Part shown: in pieces, positions 52,687-60,989 of the stretch
How positions within the stretch are numbered: position 1 is the first letter of the stretch
Layout: the number at the start of each line of letters is the position of its first letter
Source: JBAYNW01 sp041678605
Lineage (GTDB): Bacteria; Cyanobacteriota; Vampirovibrionia; Gastranaerophilales; Gastranaerophilaceae
Assembly (NCBI GenBank): GCA_041678605.1
Contig: JBAYNW010000005.1
Coordinates: 13,467 to 77,466, forward strand
DNA: 64,000 nt
Direction: 5' to 3'
Position numbers and translations under genes: made by a program
The notes under the pieces: generated by a model
Told to the model about the DNA's origin: nothing
Databases searched by the model: none
What the model saw: the letters and a program-made list of their open reading frames with translations, nothing else

Positions 52687-52872
52687 TTAGTATTCATCAA
52701 TTTTTATTGCATTAACAGGGCAGGCAAGAGCCGCATCGATACAGTCATCTTCGTTGCCGTCTACATAATCGGGATTTACCGTCGCAAAATTGTTATAGAT
52801 TTCGAATACTTCCGGATTAATTGCAGAACACGCACCACAGCCGGTACAGTTGCTTGATATTGTGACTAACAT
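52687..52872 (-). CDS. Single-cluster 4Fe-4S ferredoxin
   Basis: A 61-residue ferredoxin of the Pyrococcus/Thermotoga type. Cysteines in NCTGCGACSAINPEVFEI and ALACPVNAI bind one 4Fe-4S cluster. It could feed the NuoEFG-less complex I or the NfnA/Etf module. GAGGAGATG lies upstream of the ATG. From 52873 to 53240 I see no intact gene, only a short possible coding remnant on the minus strand (about 53004-53099, ending AHPFESLN). Confidence 0.92.
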   Translation of the reverse strand: MLVTISSNCTGCGACSAINPEVFEIYNNFATVNPDYVDGNEDDCIDAALACPVNAIKIDEY

Positions 52873-53239
52873 AAAAACATCTCCTCATATAACTTTCTAC
52901 ATGTTAATAATCACATATATTTTGTTATAAAGAATTGGAAGAAATGCTAATTTCCGATTAGACAAAATGATTATATATTAAAACTTTGACGCCGCGTGAA
53001 TTTTTAGTTTAAACTTTCAAACGGATGAGCTGTGATTGTTGTACCGTTAGTATGAACATCAATTAAATACCTTGTTTCCGTTTTTAATAGATAAAAAAAT
53101 TATGTTGTTATATACGATGGGCAAGCCCCCCAAAAAGCATAAGCCTCTGAATACAGCGTTATTCTTTAGCAAAAAGCCAAAAGACTTGTGTCTGTTTTGC
53201 TTTAGTGATAATTGATACAGAATGTGAAAAGTTTTTTTG

Positions 53240-53265
53240 GTTTCTTTTTTTACAAAAAAAGAAAC
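53240..53265 (-). terminator. A/T hairpin at the 3' end of tRNA-Leu
   Basis: GTTTCTTTTTTT (53240-53251) pairs perfectly with 53254-53265. It abuts the tRNA-Leu 3' end and is the likely transcription end or processing structure. Confidence 0.4.
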
Positions 53266-53346
53266 TGGGCGGGAGGAGACTCGAACTCCTATACCTTGCG
53301 GCACTAGTTCCTAAGACTAGCGTGTCTACCATTTCACCACTCGCCC
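53266..53346 (-). tRNA. tRNA-Leu (anticodon TAG)
   Basis: An 81-nt class II tRNA with a long variable arm. The anticodon stem CTAGT/ACTAG encloses CTTAGGA, giving anticodon TAG. GGTAGACAC in the D-loop and GTTCGAGTC in the T-loop are typical. The acceptor stem GGGCGAG with CCCGCCC has one A-C mismatch at the sixth pair. CCA is not encoded. Confidence 0.93.
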
Positions 53347-53510
53347 GTTTGTTTTTAATATTTATTGCGGCTTCGTATAAAAAATTTACCCCAACCAAGC
53401 CCATATGTCAAGCGTTTTGCTCCATGTCTTTCTGTTTTCTTTAACTTTTTTTAAAAAATTGACTTTAGCGAAATTTTCGCTAAAATGTAATCATAGAGAG
53501 GTAAAATTAG

Positions 53511-53771
53511 ATGAGAATGATTCAAAAATTAAAACAATTTGAACGGCAGTACGTTTTCATAAGATGGGCAACCGCAGAAGAATACGGCAAGCTTAAATAC
53601 GTCGGTTATGATTTCGTTGAACTGGATGTAATCGATATAAATACAATGGAATACAGAGAAACTATCTTAATTAACAGCCAACTAATACTGGAAGTAAGCA
53701 TCAGCGGTGCGGATATCTCAAGAATACTCGCCGAAGTCTCCTCGCAACTTCCTTCGGTTAATAAAGAGTAA
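53511..53771 (+). CDS. Small hypothetical beta-barrel-like protein
   Basis: An 86-residue protein with several predicted strands (YVFIRWATAEEYGKLKYVGY, FVELDVIDIN, TILINSQLILEVSIS) that resemble, weakly, an SH3/Sm-like small barrel. It has no signal peptide. AGAGAGGTAAAATTAG precedes the ATG. It is followed by an 18-bp perfect hairpin. Function unknown. Confidence 0.55.
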   Translation: MRMIQKLKQFERQYVFIRWATAEEYGKLKYVGYDFVELDVIDINTMEYRETILINSQLILEVSISGADISRILAEVSSQLPSVNKE

Positions 53772-53789
53772 ATTTTCACAATAAATGGT

Positions 53790-53828
53790 TAAGCGGGGCG
53801 ATTTTGCTTTGCAAAATCGCCCCGCTTA
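53790..53828. terminator. Long perfect hairpin (18 bp), terminator-like
   Basis: TAAGCGGGGCGATTTTGC (53790-53807) pairs perfectly with 53811-53828 around TTT. It lies between the convergent ends of two hypothetical genes. There is no clean T-tract, so it may be a structural element rather than a classic terminator. Confidence 0.6.
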
Positions 53829-53839
53829 GCAACCTTTAA

Positions 53840-54478
53840 CTAAATATTAAAACTTTTTCTCGTCCCCATTTCGTGATAAACCCCGCCGCCGCAGATTGTT
53901 TCAACGACCTTAAGCACGAATTCTCTCGGAGCATCCATTTGATTCAGATAAAACTCACGGTTCGCCAAATGCCTTATCGTAATAATCGTATTTTGTATTT
54001 TTTCAGCCGGAATGAACAGAGAGGCGATTTCGTTGTCCAAAAGGATTTGCATGTCATCATCATGTTGAACTTTCATCAATTCGTGATAATTTCCCCTTAT
54101 CGCCATAATTCTGCAGGAAAACAGCGGTGCGTCATTTTCTTTGAAAAAAGCCTGAGGCTGGTAATTACAGCGGGTCGTAAAACTTATTTTATGCCAGAGG
54201 ATGTTGATAACTGCAACTGCCTTCTGGGAGTCAACTTCAAGGTAAATATTTTGAGTAGTAATCCCTCTTGAGGAAAAAGATTGCTTAAGAGTTTCAACGA
54301 CGGCCTGAAGGTCGTCAATCATTCGCAAAAAGGCTTCATTTGTGTTCATATTCGCATGCTGGTAGTCCAAAAACTGCTTATACATATGAGTGGATACCAA
54401 ATTAACCCTCTCTTGTATAACAGAAGATTTGCGGAAGGACGTTTCCAGATTATCAAAATTTTCGTAATTGTCAGCCAA
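53840..54478 (-). CDS. Hypothetical protein
   Basis: A 212-residue soluble protein of unknown function. The N-terminal half is helical (VIQERVNLVSTHMYKQFLDY), the C-terminal half mixed, with ILWHKISFTTRCNYQPQAFF and NREFYLNQMDAPREFVLKVV and a glycine cluster ICGGGVYHEMG. No membrane segment is present. Between 54478 and the tRNA-Val gene I see only AT-rich sequence and a doubtful coding remnant. Confidence 0.55.
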   Translation of the reverse strand: MADNYENFDNLETSFRKSSVIQERVNLVSTHMYKQFLDYQHANMNTNEAFLRMIDDLQAVVETLKQSFSSRGITTQNIYLEVDSQKAVAVINILWHKISFTTRCNYQPQAFFKENDAPLFSCRIMAIRGNYHELMKVQHDDDMQILLDNEIASLFIPAEKIQNTIITIRHLANREFYLNQMDAPREFVLKVVETICGGGVYHEMGTRKSFNI

Positions 54479-54735
54479 ATTTTACACTCTTAAGATACTA
54501 CTTTACTTATTTTATGAATAAACATAACCATATGTAAATATTATACAATTTTTTTTTACAAAGTGGAAGGGGTAAGTAAATAATTAGGGCAAGTGCATTA
54601 AAAATATTAAGCGAAAAAGTAGATATTTCATTTAATTATCATAATACAACTAAAAATGTTGGCCCACGGCAGAAGAAATAATTTTTTGTGAGGATTTTGT
54701 GAGGATTGAGAATGCCTGAAGGGGTTAAAAGTAAC

Positions 54736-54808
54736 TGGGCGTTGAGAGGCTCGAACTCCCGACATCTTCCTTGTAAGGGAAGCGCTCTACCAACTGAGCT
54801 AAACGCCC
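54736..54808 (-). tRNA. tRNA-Val (anticodon TAC)
   Basis: A 73-nt cloverleaf with perfect acceptor stem GGGCGTT/AACGCCC and anticodon loop CTTACAA (TAC). The T-stem has one G-U pair. CCA is not encoded. Upstream of its 5' end (higher coordinates) lie an inverted D-arm and two truncated 5' copies. Confidence 0.96.
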
Positions 54809-54833
54809 GCAAATACTATTCAATTTTAATCCC

Positions 54834-55055
54834 CAGTTGGTAGAGTGCTTCCGGGAAGCTATCTAACTTTGTGAGGTAAACCTCACCGGGCAACTGAGCT
54901 AAACGCCCGCAAATTAAGTATATTATTCTTATTTGGTTGTCATTTTCTTGGATTTACCCCTCAAAAACGATACTCAATCGTTTTTTCGGCAGAGTTCTAT
55001 CGCTCGCAACGGCTGTTGGATACCATTTACCCCCAACTGAGATAAACGCCCGCAA
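54834..55055 (-). repeat. Inverted D-arm, hairpin and truncated tRNA-Val copies
   Basis: 54834-54852 is complementary to the tRNA-Val D-arm and anticodon 5' side (54778-54796) with one mismatch, 25 nt from tRNA position 1. A GTGAGG/CCTCAC hairpin lies at 54871-54886. 54891-54914 repeats 24 nt of the tRNA 5' end (54791-54814) exactly, stopping in the D-loop. A second copy with one mismatch lies at 55034-55055. The whole gap 54809-55161 consists of such pieces and AT-rich filler. Confidence 0.85.
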
Positions 55056-55161
55056 GTGTTTGTGCAGTTTGTTATTAATTTGTCACAACAAAAAAGCCAT
55101 CTACACTCTTTCGCAAGAACAATCCTACCTGAAACAAAATCAGTTGTCAATAAATTTTGTC

Positions 55162-56106
55162 CTAATCTTCAACTTCTTGGGTTTCAACTTCTTCAGGAGG
55201 TTGGGCTTTGTTCATTTCATGTCTTAAGTCTGCCGCTAATTTTCTTTTATCTTGTGCCAAAACATCTCTTTCGACACCAAGAGCATTAACCAGATGTTTT
55301 GCGACTTCAAATTGTGCCGCTTTCAACTCATGATAATTTTTTTCGACTTTCCTGCGTTCGTGCCCTGCATTGCTTGCCATCTTTAATATGCCGGCACCAA
55401 GAAGTATCCACATAGAATTTCTAAGGGCAAATCTTCCAAATCTGTTTACTGAAGGTGCTGTTTTGTCAATTTCTGACACAAATTTTGATGCCTTTGGCAC
55501 AAATTTCGTATTGACAGCACTTTCATTTAAGAATGTTTTTGTTTTTTCAATAAAGTCGTTAAGTTTTACAAACGGCTTAGGATGTTTTAAGTAAGTTTTT
55601 GGGGAGAGTTTGGCAAATTTTCTTTCTGCAAAAGTCAGGCCGCCGAAAATAAGTCCAACATCAACAGCAAACGATGTTAACGGATTGTTTTTGTCAAAAT
55701 TTCTCACCTTTTCTGATTTTGAAGCAACCGCATTTTTAGCTATATTGTAAAGGCTGACCAGTGATAAAACAAGCCCCCAGGTCATGGCTGTTTTACCGGC
55801 AGCTTTAAATCTTGTTGAAAGACTTGCATTTCTTAATTCTGCTATTGCCTTTTGGCCGAGGCTGCTTCTTTTGCCTCTGTTTACCAAAAGACCCATTGCA
55901 ATTGAGTCAACTATAGGTATCGCAAAGAACCATTTTGAAAACGATTTATTTCTTTTTTTCTCTGCTTTTGCATCAAAACTGTTTACATAAGATAAATATT
56001 TTAGTTGGGAATCATCCATATTGACAAACGTTGAAGCTCTTTCAATATTGATTCCTGATTTGAAATTAACATTTAATTTAGCGTTTTCTACTGATTGTAC
56101 CGGCAT
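55162..56106 (-). CDS. Hypothetical membrane protein with N-terminal NFKSG peptide
   Basis: A 314-residue protein. The N-terminus contains LNVNFKSGINI (about residues 11-21). Three or four hydrophobic segments follow (WFFAIPIVDSIAMGLLV, TAMTWGLVLSLVSLYNIA, FAVDVGLIFGGLTFAER and SMWILLGAGILKMA), then an acidic coiled-coil-like tail ending VETQEVED. It is likely a lineage-specific membrane protein. ATG 56106 has GGAGTGGTTAAA upstream. Function unknown. Confidence 0.55.
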   Translation of the reverse strand: MPVQSVENAKLNVNFKSGINIERASTFVNMDDSQLKYLSYVNSFDAKAEKKRNKSFSKWFFAIPIVDSIAMGLLVNRGKRSSLGQKAIAELRNASLSTRFKAAGKTAMTWGLVLSLVSLYNIAKNAVASKSEKVRNFDKNNPLTSFAVDVGLIFGGLTFAERKFAKLSPKTYLKHPKPFVKLNDFIEKTKTFLNESAVNTKFVPKASKFVSEIDKTAPSVNRFGRFALRNSMWILLGAGILKMASNAGHERRKVEKNYHELKAAQFEVAKHLVNALGVERDVLAQDKRKLAADLRHEMNKAQPPEEVETQEVED

Positions 56107-56203
56107 TTTAACCACTCCACTTTTAAAGATACTAACCTATTATACAATAACAAAACCCAAAAGTAAATATAGTTGCTAGTATAATTAATTGGATTAATAA
56201 ATC

Positions 56204-56232
56204 TTTACAACTATTTTTCTTCTTGTTAAACT
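56204..56232 (+). promoter_or_regulatory. Promoter of mtaB (leaderless)
   Basis: TTTACA (56204-56209), a 17-bp spacer and TAAACT (56227-56232) place the ATG at 56239 6 nt after the -10 box. There is no Shine-Dalgarno. Confidence 0.6.
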
Positions 56233-56238
56233 CTAATT

Positions 56239-57573
56239 ATGAATACTTTTTTTATCAAAACAATGGGATGTAAGTCAAATCAGCTAGAGGGGGGCTTAAT
56301 TGAAGAAAATTTGGTTAAAAACGGGTTTAAAAAGGCCCAAAGGATTTCTGATGCTGACATTTTCATCCTAAATTCCTGCACAGTGACGCATAAAAGCGAC
56401 AATGAAGCTTTTCAAATAATTAAAAAAGCAAAACATGATAATCCTGATATAAAAATCATTTTAACCGGCTGTATTGCACAAACCGAAAAAGAAAAACTGC
56501 TTGAAAATCCCGATTTAGATATTGTTTTGGGGAATGACGAAAAGTTGGAAATTTCCAAATATTTAACAGAGGCAACAGGAAAGAGGAAAGGAGAAAGAGA
56601 AGAATTTTGTGTTGGTGAAATTAGTAATTTAAATTCTTTTCACAGCGTCTTGCTGCATGATACCCAAAAAACCAGAGCAAGCCTGAAAATTCAGGACGGA
56701 TGCGACAATCGCTGTTCTTATTGCATAATTCCTTTTGCCCGCGGCAAAAACAGAAGTGCGGATTTAGATTTTATATTGGAACAAATAAAAATATACGAAG
56801 ACGCAGGATTTAAGGAAATTGTTTTAACCGGAATTCATATCGGACAATGGCAAAGGGGGGAAACAGGAAACAGGAAACAGGGAGCGGATTTGCTATATTT
56901 GCTCAAAAGCATTGAAGAAAGAACAAACATTCCACGGTTTAGGCTCGGTTCACTAAATCCGCTTGAAATTTCCGATGAAATGCTTGAGTTTTTAAAAAAC
57001 TCCGAAAAATTTTGTCCGCATTTTCATCTTTCGCTTCAATCGATGTGCGATAAAACTTTAAAATCTATGAATCGTCATTATTCTGTGCAGCAGGCACTGG
57101 ATTTGATTGAAAAAATACATGAAACTTTTTCTCACATTTACCCCTTTGTCGGAAGTGACATTATTGCGGGGTTTGCGGGCGAAAGCGAAGAGGATTTTGC
57201 AATTACTGTTGAAAATCTGAAAAAATCAAAATTAACTCAAATTCACACGTTTCCCTACTCGGTGAGAAAAAACACAGCCGCCGAAAAGTTTGAAAACCAG
57301 CTCGACTCAAAGACAAAAGGAAGAAGAGCCAAAATTATTAAAGAAATTTCCGCACAAAAACACAGCGAATTTTTGGATAAGAATTTAAATACCGTTCAGG
57401 AAGTTTTAGTGGAAAAAAATTTAGACAGAAAAACCGGATTTTTCAAGGGTGTCAGCCGAAATTACATAAATGTTTTGATAGAACCCAAAGCCGATTTTGA
57501 ATCAATCAAAAGGACACTTCAAAAAGTCAAAATCACGCAGATAAAAGGACAAATTCTGGGTGAAATAATTTAA
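56239..57573 (+). CDS. mtaB: tRNA t6A37 methylthiotransferase MtaB
   Basis: A 444-residue radical SAM methylthiotransferase. The UPF0004 domain holds Cys in MGCKSNQLEGG, LNSCTVTHKSD and LTGCIAQTEKE; the radical SAM motif is CDNRCSYC. A C-terminal TRAM-like region follows. It converts t6A37 to ms2t6A37 in tRNA. A (GAAACAG)x3 tandem repeat (56860-56880) encodes part of an insertion GETGNRKQG; the 7-bp unit would shift frame if its copy number changed. Confidence 0.94.
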   Translation: MNTFFIKTMGCKSNQLEGGLIEENLVKNGFKKAQRISDADIFILNSCTVTHKSDNEAFQIIKKAKHDNPDIKIILTGCIAQTEKEKLLENPDLDIVLGNDEKLEISKYLTEATGKRKGEREEFCVGEISNLNSFHSVLLHDTQKTRASLKIQDGCDNRCSYCIIPFARGKNRSADLDFILEQIKIYEDAGFKEIVLTGIHIGQWQRGETGNRKQGADLLYLLKSIEERTNIPRFRLGSLNPLEISDEMLEFLKNSEKFCPHFHLSLQSMCDKTLKSMNRHYSVQQALDLIEKIHETFSHIYPFVGSDIIAGFAGESEEDFAITVENLKKSKLTQIHTFPYSVRKNTAAEKFENQLDSKTKGRRAKIIKEISAQKHSEFLDKNLNTVQEVLVEKNLDRKTGFFKGVSRNYINVLIEPKADFESIKRTLQKVKITQIKGQILGEII

Positions 57574-57593
57574 TTGAGCGGCTATTTTATATT

Positions 57594-58301
57594 TTATTCT
57601 TCATCTTCCTGTATTGATATTGAATCCAGACCTTTTAGATTTTGGAATTTTTTATACAGGGATTGAATTTGTTTTTTACCGCTAACATCTATTATTGCTA
57701 CAATCTTTGTCAAATTGTTTGTTTTATCGTCATTTCTTTTGGAAATTTCATGAATGCTGTCAAAACTTTCCACAATGTAACTGTGAATATTTTCGGCATT
57801 CTCATCATTGCAAGCGGCGGTTATTTTCAGGCGTTTTGTGTTTTTGCTGCTGGTTACAAGTACGTCTTTTTCAAACAACCGAATCAGGACAAGCACACCG
57901 ATACTAAAAAGTGTTGCAACAAGTGCAAGGTTAAGCATTCCTGTTCCGCATGCCATACCGATACTTGCCGCAACCCAGAGAGTCGCCGCCGTAGTAAGTC
58001 CTGTAACCGAAGAACCATGCCTTAGAACAGTTCCGCCGCCTATGAAACCGATACCTGTAAGTACTTGTGCCGCAACCCTTGCCGGATCTCCGAATGCCTG
58101 AGGATGAGTTTGGTCAACGGCCAGAGGAAATGCGTAAATCGAAAGAATAGTGAAAACGCACGACCCCAGACAAACCAAAATGTTAGTCCTAAGCCCCGCA
58201 TATTTGTTCGTCAACTCTCTTTCAAGTCCTATCCCGAACCCGAAAAGTATTGCAGCAGCCATCCGAATTAAAATTAATAAATTAAAATCTAAAGTATGCA
58301 T
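57594..58301 (-). CDS. MgtC/SapB family membrane protein
   Basis: A 235-residue protein. The N-terminal four to five helices contain LFGFGIGLERELTNKYAGLRT, the MgtC hallmark, and GIGFIGGGTVLRHGSSVTGL. The C-terminal ACT-like cytosolic domain begins near residue 150. MgtC-type proteins are tied to magnesium limitation and F-ATPase control in some pathogens; other family members are uncharacterised. TTAGGGGTAAGAA precedes the ATG. Confidence 0.88.
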   Translation of the reverse strand: MHTLDFNLLILIRMAAAILFGFGIGLERELTNKYAGLRTNILVCLGSCVFTILSIYAFPLAVDQTHPQAFGDPARVAAQVLTGIGFIGGGTVLRHGSSVTGLTTAATLWVAASIGMACGTGMLNLALVATLFSIGVLVLIRLFEKDVLVTSSKNTKRLKITAACNDENAENIHSYIVESFDSIHEISKRNDDKTNNLTKIVAIIDVSGKKQIQSLYKKFQNLKGLDSISIQEDEE

Positions 58302-58356
58302 TTCTTACCCCTAACCTGACATTAACATTTTTCATTGTACCATAAAATGCTGAATG

Positions 58357-58414
58357 GTCGATAAGTCGATAAGTTGAAAGGTTGAACGGTCGAACGGTTG
58401 AATGTTCGAACGGT
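58357..58414. repeat. Seven-unit 8-bp tandem repeat (GTYGAAMG-like)
   Basis: Consecutive units GTCGATAA, GTCGATAA, GTTGAAAG, GTTGAACG, GTCGAACG, GTTGAATG and TTCGAACG. The same unit type recurs between nuoC and nuoD (28998-29080). Confidence 0.75.
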
Positions 58415-58451
58415 TCTGTTCCCAATTACCAATTACCCCCTCTTTTGATAA

Positions 58452-58943
58452 TTACTTATCCCTGTGGCCTTCGTATAGCATATGGTCAACATTTGCGGTG
58501 CGTTTATTTGCTTTTAATCTGGCGGCAATTAAGTTGCCTACAAGTACCAAACCTGCAAAAATTGGGGCAACAATTTTACCATACTTGCCCAATTGTGCCT
58601 TTGGATGCTTAAACATATTTTTAAATCTTTCGAATTTGGAGGTAAGAACTATGCTTTGATTTGGTTTAAATACATTTTTCAACCCGGAAACCAGCCAATC
58701 TGCTCCCGCAATGGCAGTTCCAGTGATAAATCCCGCAAATAAGCCTTTTATAACCCCTTTTGTTCCCTCTGCCAAATTAACCCAGGCATAGGCGGTTTTT
58801 GCTATAAAACCCTTCGCCGTTGTTTTGGTTTTTTCCGCAGGCTGAACAGTTTGCTCTGCCGGAGCTGTGGCTCCGGTTGGCTGACCTTCGCCAAAAGACG
58901 CTTTTTGCGAGTAATTAATTTTAGGATTAAATGTTATTACCAT
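58452..58943 (-). CDS. Hypothetical membrane protein with N-terminal SFG peptide
   Basis: A 163-residue protein. NYSQKASFGEGQ at residues 9-20 is followed by an Ala/Thr/Glu-rich stretch, then two or three hydrophobic segments (GVIKGLFAGFITGTAIAGA and KIVAPIFAGLVLVGNLIAA). AAAGGGGCATGCT precedes the ATG. Its upstream region carries the shared GCAAAAAAATATATT block. Function unknown. Confidence 0.6.
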   Translation of the reverse strand: MVITFNPKINYSQKASFGEGQPTGATAPAEQTVQPAEKTKTTAKGFIAKTAYAWVNLAEGTKGVIKGLFAGFITGTAIAGADWLVSGLKNVFKPNQSIVLTSKFERFKNMFKHPKAQLGKYGKIVAPIFAGLVLVGNLIAARLKANKRTANVDHMLYEGHRDK

Positions 58944-58990
58944 AGCATGCCCCTTTGCAAATTATCTTGATGTCTTCATTAAAACACCTG

Positions 58991-59017
58991 AATATATTTT
59001 TTTGCTATTTTCTTAAC
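58991..59017 (-). promoter_or_regulatory. Shared CTARCAAAAAAATATA promoter-like block
   Basis: On the minus strand it reads GTTAAGAAAATAGC followed by AAAAAAATATATT, 48 nt upstream of the 58943 start; a 13-nt core is identical with the copy at 63880-63914. Confidence 0.45.
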
Positions 59018-59088
59018 AAAAATTTACTTTTTAGGCATTATATCCTCGGGTCGTCAAGAAATAAGCACGCTTAAAACTTACGCTGCCG

Positions 59089-59227
59089 CGTCATTGCGAG
59101 ACATGAGTCTTATAGTCATGGAAAAAGGTTTGCATTTCGAAGCAATCTTTCCAACGTACACATTGCCGGTAAGATTGCTTCGGTGGACGTTTTTGACTGA
59201 GCCGACAATCGATGTCTCGCAATGACG
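59089..59227. repeat. Gene-less palindromic element (139 bp)
   Basis: The terminal 16 bp (59089-59104 and 59212-59227) are a perfect inverted repeat and identical to the ends of the GIY-YIG element at 39821-40285. Inner segments GGTTTGCATTTCGAAGCAAT and AAGATTGCTTCGGTGGACG also match. The gap 58944-59310 holds only this element and flanking AT-rich sequence. Confidence 0.85.
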
Positions 59228-59310
59228 CAAGACTTGTTTGCTTTTTTACCTGAGTTCTTACAGCATTATATCAGGTTCAATAATTTTTTTCAACGGGGGG
59301 TGTCGGCTTT

Positions 59311-59448
59311 TCAGGCTTGAAGCTCAAACATATCTTTCTCTACACCGCAAATCGGACAAGTCCAATTGTCAGGCAGGTCCTCAAATTTTGTACCTTCTTT
59401 TTCTTCATCGTATACCCATTGGCATACTGTGCATACATATTTTGCCAT
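59311..59448 (-). CDS. Rubredoxin
   Basis: A 45-residue rubredoxin. [14 protein letters not shown] and [12 protein letters not shown] supply the four cysteines for one iron. AAAAGGAGACTAAAA lies upstream of ATG 59448. It follows the rubrerythrin gene by 46 bp and probably donates electrons to it for peroxide reduction. Confidence 0.96.
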   Translation of the reverse strand: MAKYVCTVCQWVYDEEKEGTKFEDLPDNWTCPICGVEKDMFELQA

Positions 59449-59494
59449 TTTTAGTCTCCTTTTATTTGGTTAAACGGCGTGGCTTATGCCCCGC

Positions 59495-60037
59495 TTAGTA
59501 ATCAATAACTCTCATTGCAAAATAGGATTTCGGATGCGAGCAGACAGGACAAATTTCCACCGCTTTTACATCCTCAAACACGTGTCCGCAATTTAAACAA
59601 ATCCAAACAACTTTTTCTTTTTTTTCAAAAACTGTTCCGTTTTTTACATTTTCATGAAGTTTTTGGTATCTTTCGTTGTGTTCTTTTTCAATGTGGGCAA
59701 CTTTTTCGAACAAGAACGCTATTTTGTCAAAGCCCTCTTCCCTTGCCTCTTTGGCGAAAGTCGGATACATCTCTGTCCATTCATAATGTTCTCCGTCGGC
59801 CGCATCTTGAAGATTTGTCAAGGTGTCGGGAATTTTATTTCCTTCGTGCAATAATTTGAACCAGATTTTTGCGTGTTCTCTTTCATTATTGGCAGTTTCT
59901 TCAAAAATCTTTGAGATTTGCTCATAACCGTCTTTTTTTGCCTGAGCGGCATAGTAAGTATATTTGTTTCTCGCCTGAGATTCGCCCGCAAAGGCTGCTC
60001 GCAAGTTTTTTTCTGTTTTACTTCCATTAAATTCCAT
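59495..60037 (-). CDS. rbr: Rubrerythrin
   Basis: A 180-residue rubrerythrin. The four-helix diiron domain has [33 protein letters not shown] and [13 protein letters not shown]; the C-terminal rubredoxin-like domain has CLNCGHVF and [11 protein letters not shown]. It reduces hydrogen peroxide in anaerobes. AAAGGAGC precedes the ATG. It is in an operon with rubredoxin. Confidence 0.96.
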   Translation of the reverse strand: MEFNGSKTEKNLRAAFAGESQARNKYTYYAAQAKKDGYEQISKIFEETANNEREHAKIWFKLLHEGNKIPDTLTNLQDAADGEHYEWTEMYPTFAKEAREEGFDKIAFLFEKVAHIEKEHNERYQKLHENVKNGTVFEKKEKVVWICLNCGHVFEDVKAVEICPVCSHPKSYFAMRVIDY

Positions 60038-60141
60038 AAAATGCTCCTTTCAAATAATAACCCACTTGGGGAAAAACCTCTTGGTCATGTATAATAACAC
60101 AAACTTACGTTTTTGACCATTTTTTATGCTAAAATGACTTT

Positions 60142-60558
60142 ATGAAACACAGGCTTGAACAAAAAGTATATTACTCGGATACCGATGCCTACGGCGTTGT
60201 CTGGCACGGTTCTTATTTAAGATGGCTTGAAATGGGCCGAATTGAGATGTGCGAACAGATGGGATACAACTTAATTGAACTTCAGGCACAGAATATAACT
60301 CTTCCCGTTGTCAATATTAATGTTCGGTACAAATCACCCGCAAAATTGAGTGACGAAATGATTATTGAAACTTCCGTGCGGAAATTCAATTCTCTGTCGG
60401 TCACTTTTGAACAGAAAATTCTGGATAAAATCAGCGGAAAAATTTTTATAGAAGCACTGGTAGATGTTGTAACCGTTGATAATAACGGAAAATTGTACAG
60501 AAAAATGCCCCAAATTTTACTTGATGCTTTTGAAAAAGCCGTGGAAGATAAAAATTAA
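60142..60558 (+). CDS. Acyl-CoA thioesterase (YbgC/4HBT-like)
   Basis: A 138-residue hotdog-fold thioesterase. YYSDTDAYGVVWHGSYLRWLE carries the catalytic Asp region (residues about 10-30), followed by PVVNINVRYKSPAKLSDEM. YbgC-type enzymes hydrolyse short-chain acyl-CoA or act near lipid metabolism; the substrate here is unknown. TAAAAT (60130-60135) ends 6 nt before the ATG and no Shine-Dalgarno is present. Confidence 0.9.
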   Translation: MKHRLEQKVYYSDTDAYGVVWHGSYLRWLEMGRIEMCEQMGYNLIELQAQNITLPVVNINVRYKSPAKLSDEMIIETSVRKFNSLSVTFEQKILDKISGKIFIEALVDVVTVDNNGKLYRKMPQILLDAFEKAVEDKN

Positions 60559-60600
60559 ATTAGTTCAAAAAGCTTTTAGGTTATAACAACTTGTGCTGCC

Positions 60601-60844
60601 GAGTCATGGCGAGGGGGTAAATGTTTTGACCTATGTCAAAGAGCGTTCAAGTCATTGCGAGACAAGGGTTTCCGGCTATGCATAAATTGCCCACCGAAGC
60701 AATCCTATGGGCGTGCTTTGGAAAGATTGCCTCGAAATGCAAACTTTTTCGTGTGCTTATAGGTTTCATGTCTCACTCGTTCCTGCGCCAACAGGGTCAC
60801 ACGTTTCGCACGGCTCAACGGTTCCCTTTGTTTCGCAATGACTC
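60601..60844. repeat. Diverged palindromic element
   Basis: It is bounded by GAGTCATGGCG and CGCAATGACTC. Inside are ACCGAAGCAATCC and GGAAAGATTGCCTCGAAATG, diverged copies of the inner segments of the elements at 39821-40285 and 59089-59227. It fills most of the 430-bp gap 60559-60989; no gene is supported there. Confidence 0.65.
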
Positions 60845-60989
60845 AAAAACTATTTTGGTAAAAATTTATTACAATTTATTTTTTTTTGAAACATTTTTTA
60901 AAAAATTACATCTTAGTCTTTATGTGTGTAATAATATTAGAGATGGGTTGAAAAGGACTCAGCAAAAAAGATTTGAGGAGTAGAGTTTG

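Noticed and set aside
53004..53099. A short coding-like stretch on the minus strand ending AHPFESLN
   Set aside because: It lacks a start codon and an upstream domain. It could be the end of a lost gene, but support is too thin for a gene call.
54580..54680. A possible coding remnant (SALKILSEKVDISFNY) on the plus strand
   Set aside because: It is a short open stretch in AT-rich sequence with no start signal or recognisable family; chance is likely.
54937..55289. Open frames downstream of the tRNA-Val fragments
   Set aside because: They are made of tRNA-derived repeats or shadow the membrane protein gene on the other strand.
60633..60983. A 116-residue open frame on the plus strand
   Set aside because: It lies almost wholly inside the diverged palindromic element 60601-60844 and has no recognisable protein features.
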